From positions 1 to 64,000 of the forward strand of contig JABDPF010000033.1 in assembly GCA_013042915.1 (NCBI GenBank): 64,000 nucleotides of DNA. The letters run 5' to 3'. Positions 58,727 through 64,000 of this stretch are shown in pieces. The translations under genes were made by a program, and so were the position numbers. This DNA is from Lysobacterales bacterium (lineage in GTDB: Bacteria > Pseudomonadota > Gammaproteobacteria > Xanthomonadales > SZUA-36). The first letter of the stretch is position 1. Each line of letters starts with the position of its first letter. A model generated the notes under the pieces. The model saw only the letters and a program-made list of their open reading frames with translations, ran no database searches and was not told the DNA's origin.

Positions 58727-60577
58727 TCACTGCTCGGCCAGCAGCGACGGGCGGTCGAACAGCTCGGCCAGCGCCAGGATCATGCGCTCGTGGGGATCGA
58801 GTTGCCTGCGGTGCTCCAGCAGATTGACAGCCAGCGCCGGCTCGTCGGTAATGATGGCGTCCACACCCCGCCCGGCCATCGCGGAGATGCCGACCGCATC
58901 GTTCACCGTCCACGCAAATACCTGCTTGCCCTGGGCGTGCAATCGGCGCACCAGCGGGCGGGTGGCCACACGGGCGTTCAGTGCCAGGAAATCGACATCC
59001 AGTTTTCCGAGGTCACCCAGTGAAACCGATGACAGCAAGCCGACCTTCCAGTCCGGTCGCAGGCTCTTCATTTTCCGGGCGCCCGGCAGGCTCAGCGACA
59101 TCGCCATGACCTGGTCGGTCATGCCGGCCGCGTCCACGATTTCCGCCACGCTCTGTTCCAGGCGAGTTTCCGAGCCGTAATACTTGAGCTCGATGTTGAC
59201 GCCGATCCGGTCTTTGCACAGGTCGAGCACCTCGCGCAGCGTGGGGATGCGCTCCTGGTTGAACGACAGGTCGAACCACGATCCGACATCCACCCACTTG
59301 AGCTCGCGCACCGTGCTGTCGGCCACCACCATCGGCACGCCGCCGACCTTCTTGAGGTCGCTGTCGTGGATCACGACGATGTCGCCGTCGGCCGCCTCCT
59401 GAACGTCGATCTCAACCCATTGCGCACCGCTCTCGATCGCCCCGCTGATCGCGGCCAGCGTGTTTTCCGGCGTCGCCGCCGAGGCGCCGCGGTGCGCCAT
59501 CACTTCGGTTTCCGCTTCGAACCGCAGCTGGTTCACGGATCCGAGCACGACGACCAGAGCCACGAACGCGGCTGCCAGGGAAATGATCCCCACCGCCTTG
59601 CCCCCGATGGGCGGTTTGCGGGCCGATCCGATCCGCGCGTAGACGCCCGAATCCACCATCCGCGACAGCCCGAAAGCCTGGAACAGCTTCAAAATTAACA
59701 GGGCCATCAGGGCGGTGATGATGAACGTGGCCAGGAAGGACAGCAGCAAGCTGAACAGCGAGGCGAGGCTCAGTGAAACCAGCAAGTGGTTCAGCGACCC
59801 CGCCTGCGAGGGCATCAACAGCCAGGAGACGAGTGCGGTCAGCAGCGAGCCTGCCAGCAGCAGCGCCAGGCTGAACAGAACCCAGCCGAGCACGGCGCGC
59901 AAGATGTCGATCCGCCGCCCCTGGCAGGCTTCCACGCTGGTGGCGATCGCCGGTTTCGGCCCGACATCGCCGAGTAACAGCAACGGCAGCGAGAAGATCC
60001 AGCCGCTCATCAGGTAAAGCACCATCGCCGCCCAGCCCGCGAGCACGACGACCGCCAGTCCGAGGGCCGTGTACCACTCGCCCGGCTTGGCCGCGAGGTA
60101 ATAATTGATGTCGAATTCACCCAGCAGGGCCAGGTAAATTCCAACCAGCATGGCCAGGAACGGCAGACTGAAGAGCAGGACGCGAAGGAAAATCCAGATC
60201 GCCAGCCCGAACACGCGTGGCGCATTCGCGGCGAGAAACATCAGGATACCGCCCACCGGCGCCGGCCGATCCTTCTCGACCAGCCAAGCCGCCGTCACCA
60301 GCGCCGCGTATTCCAGGAACACGATAAAAGAGAGCACCGCCACCAGCACCAGCAACGCCAGGAAACCGGAGGGGCTGAGCACGAACAGCAGGATGTCCTG
60401 GTCCGAGAGGGCCGGGTCGCCGGAGAGCAGGACCAGCATCCTCACCAGGATCGCGGACAGCGGGGTCAACACGACCAGCACGAAAAAGGACACGGCCAGG
60501 TGGATGACGAGGAATGGCCGCCAGTTCGCTTTCAACGGGCCAAGCAGCCCGCTGGTGCTGTTCCATGACGCGTTCAC
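58727..60577 (-). CDS. membrane-anchored glycerophosphodiester phosphodiesterase
   Basis: 616 aa with a GTG start 4 bp after the rluD stop. N-terminal glycerophosphoryl diester phosphodiesterase membrane domain (about residues 1-350, seven to nine helices), then a catalytic GDPD barrel: AHRGASAATPENTLAA (His), WVEIDVQEAADGDIVVIHDS (Glu/Asp/His), INIELKYYG-like strand with metal Glu, and ITDEPALAVNLL near the end. Probably hydrolyses glycerophosphodiesters from phospholipids at the inner membrane. The membrane-plus-GDPD fusion is known from many bacteria. Confidence 0.9.
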   Translation of the reverse strand: MNASWNSTSGLLGPLKANWRPFLVIHLAVSFFVLVVLTPLSAILVRMLVLLSGDPALSDQDILLFVLSPSGFLALLVLVAVLSFIVFLEYAALVTAAWLVEKDRPAPVGGILMFLAANAPRVFGLAIWIFLRVLLFSLPFLAMLVGIYLALLGEFDINYYLAAKPGEWYTALGLAVVVLAGWAAMVLYLMSGWIFSLPLLLLGDVGPKPAIATSVEACQGRRIDILRAVLGWVLFSLALLLAGSLLTALVSWLLMPSQAGSLNHLLVSLSLASLFSLLLSFLATFIITALMALLILKLFQAFGLSRMVDSGVYARIGSARKPPIGGKAVGIISLAAAFVALVVVLGSVNQLRFEAETEVMAHRGASAATPENTLAAISGAIESGAQWVEIDVQEAADGDIVVIHDSDLKKVGGVPMVVADSTVRELKWVDVGSWFDLSFNQERIPTLREVLDLCKDRIGVNIELKYYGSETRLEQSVAEIVDAAGMTDQVMAMSLSLPGARKMKSLRPDWKVGLLSSVSLGDLGKLDVDFLALNARVATRPLVRRLHAQGKQVFAWTVNDAVGISAMAGRGVDAIITDEPALAVNLLEHRRQLDPHERMILALAELFDRPSLLAEQ

Positions 60578-60581
60578 CTTG

Positions 60582-61568
60582 CTAACTCTCCTCGCCGCTC
60601 TCGGCTTCCTTGCATGCTTCGAGGCAGGATAACAGCTCCGCCAGATCCTGTGGAATGGGCGCCGTGAAATTCACGCTGCGCTCGCCGTCCGGGTGCGCCA
60701 GCTTCAGGCGAAACGCGTGCAGGGCCTGCCGCGGGAACGCACGAATGGCCTCGTACTGCTCGGCGGAGAGTTCGGCCCGGGCACATCGCTGGCGACCGTA
60801 AATCGGGTCGCCCACCAGCGGATGCCCGATGTGCGCCATGTGTACGCGGATCTGGTGCGTGCGCCCCGATTCCAGCGAAACTTCGACGTTCGTGACGCCG
60901 CCGAAGCGCTGCACGACGCGGAAATGGCTGACGGCCGGCTTGCCGGAACCCACCACCGCCATGCGTTTTCGATCCCTTGGGTGTCGTCCAATCGGTGCGT
61001 CCACGGTTCCGCCGGATACCACAGCTCCGCAGGCCACGGCCCGGTAGACCCTGCTCATCCGCCGGCTCTGGAGTTGCCTCACCAACGAGGCATGGGCCCG
61101 CAGACTGCGCGCCACGACCATCACTCCTGACGTGTCTTTGTCCAGGCGGTGCACGATACCGGCCCGCGGTATCGCGGCCAGATCAGGGTCGAAATGAAGC
61201 AAGGCGTTTTGCAGCGTGCCATCGGGGTTGCCGGCGGCGGGGTGCACAACCAGCCCGACCGGCTTATTGAGCACCAGCAGGTCCTCATCGGCGTGCAGCA
61301 CGTCCAGCGGGATATCCTGCGGATAGACCTCGCCCTCGGCGTGCGCCACCGCGGCGAGTTGCAGGGATTCGCCACCCCACACTTTCAACGTGGGTTTGGA
61401 GGCCTGGCCGTCAACCACCAGCTCGCCCGATCGAATCCATTTTTGCAGTCGGGCGCGCGAGTAGTCCGGAAATAATTCAGCCGCGGCAACGTCGAGGCGC
61501 GAGCCCGCGAGTTCCGGCGGCACTACCGCATCGAGTCGAATTTCCCTTTCAAACCTCATCGCCGACAT
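60582..61568 (-). CDS. rluD: 23S rRNA pseudouridine(1911/1915/1917) synthase
   Basis: 328 aa. N-terminal S4-like domain (SRLDVAAAELFPDYSRARLQ, about residues 23-42) then the catalytic RluA-family domain with Asp143 in HRLDKDTSGVMVVAR, and SGRTHQIRVHMAHIGHPLVG. RluD rather than RluC/RluA is inferred from the divergent bamD neighbour, a conserved arrangement in gammaproteobacteria. ATG at 61568; an alternative ATG three codons on. Confidence 0.93.
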   Translation of the reverse strand: MSAMRFEREIRLDAVVPPELAGSRLDVAAAELFPDYSRARLQKWIRSGELVVDGQASKPTLKVWGGESLQLAAVAHAEGEVYPQDIPLDVLHADEDLLVLNKPVGLVVHPAAGNPDGTLQNALLHFDPDLAAIPRAGIVHRLDKDTSGVMVVARSLRAHASLVRQLQSRRMSRVYRAVACGAVVSGGTVDAPIGRHPRDRKRMAVVGSGKPAVSHFRVVQRFGGVTNVEVSLESGRTHQIRVHMAHIGHPLVGDPIYGRQRCARAELSAEQYEAIRAFPRQALHAFRLKLAHPDGERSVNFTAPIPQDLAELLSCLEACKEAESGEES

Positions 61569-61627
61569 TGTCGCACACCTCGCTTTTCCGTTATCATTTC
61601 GCCTCCACCGAATCCCTGGTTTCTTTG

Positions 61628-62440
61628 ATGCTGTCTCGCCCTGTTCTGACCCGCTTATTTTCCGTGCTGCTCCTGGCCTGCGCTGTCCTGCTGTCGGGCT
61701 GTAGCAAAGACCGCAACGACGTGGCGGATATCACCGCGGACGATTTGTACGAGAAGGCCAAGAGTTCGCTGGATGCAGGCTCCTGGGATCGTTCCATCGC
61801 CCTATACAAGGCGCTTCAGACCCGCTATCCCTTCGGACGCTACACCGAACAGTCGATGCTGGACCTGTCCTACGCTTTCTTCCGCCGGGGGGCGTCAGAG
61901 GAAGCCTTGTCCACGCTGGACCGCTTCATCCGCACCTACCCGACGCATCCAAGCGTGGATTACGCCTTTTACCTGAAGGGCCTGGTCAATTACGAACAGA
62001 ACCTGGGTTTCCTGGAGAAAATGCTGCCAAGCCGGGTGCGTGACCGCGACCAGTCGCAGGCGCAAGACGCCTTCCTCGACTTCCAGGAGTTGATCCGCCG
62101 CTTCCCCGACAGCCGCTACGTACCCGACGCGCGCCAGCGCATGGTCTTTTTGCGCAACAACCTGGCAGCCTACGAGGTGATCGTGGCCGAGTACTACCTG
62201 CGCCGTGAAGCCTACATCGCCGCCGCCAACCGTGCGCGCTATGCCGTGGAGGTCTATCCCAACACCCCCAGCATCCCCGAGGCGCTGCGCATCATGCACA
62301 CGGCCTACGGCGAGCTCGAGCTGAACGATCTGGCGGAGAGCTCCTGGGATGTGCTCGCGCTGAATTATCCCGACTACTATTACACCCAGGGCAAGCGCAA
62401 GCCGCGCGACTGGAGCGCCATTCTCTGGCCGTTCGACTGA
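61628..62440 (+). CDS. bamD: outer membrane assembly lipoprotein BamD
   Basis: Essential TPR lipoprotein of the BAM complex, inserting beta-barrels in the outer membrane. 270 aa: signal peptide with lipobox LLSGC (Cys25), then five TPR-like repeats (LYEKAKSSLDAGSWDRSIAL, SYAFFRRGASEEALSTLDRF, FLDFQELIRRFPDSRYVPDA). A TTG 20 codons upstream is in frame, but MLSRPVLTRLF gives the correct signal peptide. Divergent from rluD. Confidence 0.95.
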   Translation: MLSRPVLTRLFSVLLLACAVLLSGCSKDRNDVADITADDLYEKAKSSLDAGSWDRSIALYKALQTRYPFGRYTEQSMLDLSYAFFRRGASEEALSTLDRFIRTYPTHPSVDYAFYLKGLVNYEQNLGFLEKMLPSRVRDRDQSQAQDAFLDFQELIRRFPDSRYVPDARQRMVFLRNNLAAYEVIVAEYYLRREAYIAAANRARYAVEVYPNTPSIPEALRIMHTAYGELELNDLAESSWDVLALNYPDYYYTQGKRKPRDWSAILWPFD

Positions 62441-62476
62441 CCCCGGTTGATTAAATCTCGACTACATCATGGCGTT

Positions 62477-62498
62477 GTAGGAGCGACGCAAGTCGCGA
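62477..62498 (+). repeat. GTAGGAGCGAC-type small palindromic repeat
   Basis: GTAGGAGCGACGCAAGTCGCGA; GCGAC and GTCGC (62483-62487, 62492-62496) form a 5-bp stem with a GCAA loop. The same kind of short repeat (GTAGGAGC followed by a small hairpin) is scattered in intergenic regions of Pseudomonas and Xanthomonas genomes. Sits between convergent bamD and nadE. Confidence 0.55.
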
Positions 62499-62536
62499 TA
62501 AGCCGGAGCTAAACCCACCCCCAACGACCGCCCAGC

Positions 62537-64000
62537 TCAAACATCGCGCCAGCCCGAGGTGATCGGGTAACGCCGGTCACGGCCGAACGCGCGTGAGGTA
62601 ATGCGCACACCAGGTGGCCCCTGGCGGCGCTTGTACTCGTTGAGCAGCACCAGCCGCGCCACGCGCCGCACCATGTCGGCGTCGTAGCCTTCCGCGATGA
62701 TGTCTTCCACCGACCCGTCCTGCTCCACGTAGCGCTGCAGCACTTCGTCCAGCAAGGCATAGGGCGGCAACGAGTCCTCGTCCTTTTGATCCGGCGCGAG
62801 CTCGGCGGACGGCGGGCGGCTGATCACGTTTTCCGGAATGGCCGGCGAGAGCGTGTTGCGGTATCTCGCCAGCTCGTACACGCGCTCCTTGCTGCAATCG
62901 AGCAGCGGCGCGAAACCGCCGCACATGTCGCCGTAGATCGTGCAGTAACCCACGGCAAACTCGCTCTTGTTGCTGGTCACGAGGGGCAGCCAGCCAAACT
63001 TGTTGGACAGGGCCATCACGATGTTGCCGCGCACCCGCGCCTGCAGGTTCTCTTCGGTCACGTCGGGGGCCTGCCCGGCGAACGAGGGGCCCAGCAGCGT
63101 CAACAGCGCCTCGTAAGGCGGCTCGATGGAGATGCAGCGATGGTCCACACCCAGCTGCACCGCCTGTTCCTGCGCCAACTCGATGCTCAGGCCCGAGGTA
63201 TGGCGCGAGGGCATCATGACCGTGTGCACGCGGTCGGGGCCCATCGCGTCGGCAGCGAGGGCCAGCACCAGGGACGAGTCGATGCCGCCCGACAGGCCGA
63301 ACACCACGTCGCTGAAACCGTTCTTGCGGACGTAGTCGCGCAGGCCGGTGGTGATCACGGTGTAGATTTCCGCAACCTTTTCATCGGGCGCAAAAGCGTC
63401 ATCCCGGGCTTGACCCGGGATCTTCCCGCCGGCTGGGGGAGGTCCCGGATATTCGCTGCGCAAATCGCGGGATGACGGGGTGGCGCTCTGGGCTGACGGA
63501 GGCGGGGATGGAGCATCGGGATCTGTGTAACCACCAATCCAGGACAGGGTTCCGTCTGGGGAAAAATCGGCCAGCAACAAGGCCTCTTCGCAATGGGGGC
63601 CGGGGGCTGCCACGTGGCCGCCGCGATCCATCAACAGGCTGCGGCCGTCGAACACCAGTTCGTCCTGGCCGCCGACCAGGTTGCAGTACACGATGGGCAG
63701 ACCGGTTTCTTCGTGCCGGCCGGCCAGCGTGGCCACGCGGTCGGCCTGCTTGTTGGCCCGGTAGGGCGAGGCGTTCGGCACCAGCAGCAGTTCGGCGCCT
63801 GCCTCTCGGGCGCTAAGCGAGGGACCGGGTTGCCAGGCGTCCTCGCAGATAATGACGCCGGTGCGCACGCCGCGGATTTCAACCACCAGCGGATCGCCGC
63901 CCGCGGTGAAATAGCGGTGTTCGTCGAACACCAGGTAATTGGGCAGGTGCTTCTTGAAATAGCGCCCCAGCACTTGCCCTTCCCTAATCCAGCTGGCGGC
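62537..64000 (-). CDS. nadE: glutamine-dependent NAD+ synthetase, partial (N-terminus outside the window)
   Basis: At least 487 codons; the frame continues without a start off the right edge. N-terminal nitrilase-type glutaminase (EGQVLGRYFKKHLPNY, nucleophile Cys in GVIICEDAWQPG, PNASPYRANKQ), C-terminal synthetase (VFGLSGGIDSSLVLALA with the SGGxDS PP-loop; KSEFAVGYCTIYGD). Converts nicotinate adenine dinucleotide to NAD+. The linker between the two domains is enlarged by a Pro/Ser-rich stretch and an 81-bp palindromic element read as 27 codons (63397-63477). Converges on bamD. Confidence 0.95.
   Translation of the reverse strand, partial: AASWIREGQVLGRYFKKHLPNYLVFDEHRYFTAGGDPLVVEIRGVRTGVIICEDAWQPGPSLSAREAGAELLLVPNASPYRANKQADRVATLAGRHEETGLPIVYCNLVGGQDELVFDGRSLLMDRGGHVAAPGPHCEEALLLADFSPDGTLSWIGGYTDPDAPSPPPSAQSATPSSRDLRSEYPGPPPAGGKIPGQARDDAFAPDEKVAEIYTVITTGLRDYVRKNGFSDVVFGLSGGIDSSLVLALAADAMGPDRVHTVMMPSRHTSGLSIELAQEQAVQLGVDHRCISIEPPYEALLTLLGPSFAGQAPDVTEENLQARVRGNIVMALSNKFGWLPLVTSNKSEFAVGYCTIYGDMCGGFAPLLDCSKERVYELARYRNTLSPAIPENVISRPPSAELAPDQKDEDSLPPYALLDEVLQRYVEQDGSVEDIIAEGYDADMVRRVARLVLLNEYKRRQGPPGVRITSRAFGRDRRYPITSGWRDV
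63397..63477 (-). repeat. 81-bp palindromic element inserted in frame in nadE
   Basis: Terminal inverted repeats CGTCATCCCG (63397-63406) and CGGGATGACG (63468-63477); inner perfect hairpin ATCCCGGG/CCCGGGAT (63401-63408, 63414-63421) with loop CTTGA, and a second one around CTTCCC/GGGGAG. Resembles the widespread intergenic GTCATCCCGG...TTGA..CCGGGA palindromes. Length is exactly 27 codons, so the NadE frame is kept. The encoded peptide includes GGKIPGQARDDA. Confidence 0.8.

Overview
The window is high-GC, densely packed bacterial chromosome from a Gram-negative gammaproteobacterium. It contains LPS genes (kdsA, kdsD, kdsC, lptC, lptA, lptB), bamD, mrcB, a metal-type KDO8P synthase and an E. 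coli-like order yrbG-kdsD-kdsC-lptCAB-rpoN-hpf-ptsN. HPr kinase sits inside the nitrogen-PTS operon ahead of mgtE, the SUF operon is led by an Rrf2 regulator, and an amgK-murU pair is present. Together these point to the Xanthomonadales/Chromatiales side of the class (Wenzhouxiangella-like is my guess; this is inference). Nearly all of it is housekeeping core genome. I see no prophage, transposase, CRISPR array, rRNA or tRNA.

Layout. 1-5844 (minus): truD (cut by the window edge), ispF, ispD, ftsB, eno, kdsA, pyrG, a tightly packed isoprenoid/division/glycolysis/KDO/CTP run. 6039-11408 (plus): parE, an NnrS-family membrane protein translationally coupled to parE, and parC. 11532-18753 (minus): ferritin, a CNNM/CBS membrane protein, and the SUF operon sufR-sufB-sufC-sufD-sufS. 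18932-22407 (plus): amgK-murU (peptidoglycan sugar recycling) and an unrecognised lipoprotein. 22445-25350 (minus): hda, an AI-2E family permease, a DUF2066 protein. 25388-27931 (plus): purM, purN, a DUF3108 protein. 27963-28193 (minus): a BolA/IbaG protein. 28330-41194 (plus): the long yrbG-kdsD-kdsC-lptC-lptA-lptB-rpoN-hpf-ptsN-hprK-rapZ-EIIA-HPr-EI-mgtE series. 41198-46804 (minus): tsaB, a YoaA/DinG-type helicase, a TPR lipoprotein, mrcB. 46847-51110 (plus): a very large three-module glycosyltransferase whose N-terminal end is out of frame with the rest. 51404-57523 (minus): relA and hrpA. 57677-58711 (plus): a threonine aldolase. 58727-61568 (minus): a membrane GDPD and rluD. 61628-62440 (plus): bamD. 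62537-64000 (minus): glutamine-dependent NAD synthetase (N-terminus outside the window).

How the parts fit. Several blocks are chained by 1-14 bp overlaps (ATGA or GTGA), so translation is probably coupled within ispD-ispF-truD, kdsC-lptC-lptA, ptsN-hprK, rapZ-EIIA-HPr-EI, purM-purN-DUF3108 and parE-nnrS. The PTS block has EI, HPr, two EIIA proteins and HPr kinase but no sugar-transporting EIIB/EIIC, so it reads as a regulatory phosphorelay.

The most unusual signals are non-coding or sequence-level. (1) A pair of ~120-bp elements (39633-39754 and 51268-51390) each have a ~29-bp closing stem whose middle has diverged on both arms in a compensating way, around a conserved inner region. (2) An 81-bp palindromic repeat is inserted in frame in nadE. 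(3) The glycosyltransferase gene looks as if it has suffered an internal, frame-shifting deletion. (4) Two predicted leaderless transcripts (sufR and the threonine aldolase), one with an operator-like palindrome in the promoter spacer. (5) A 12-bp coding minisatellite lies in lptA.
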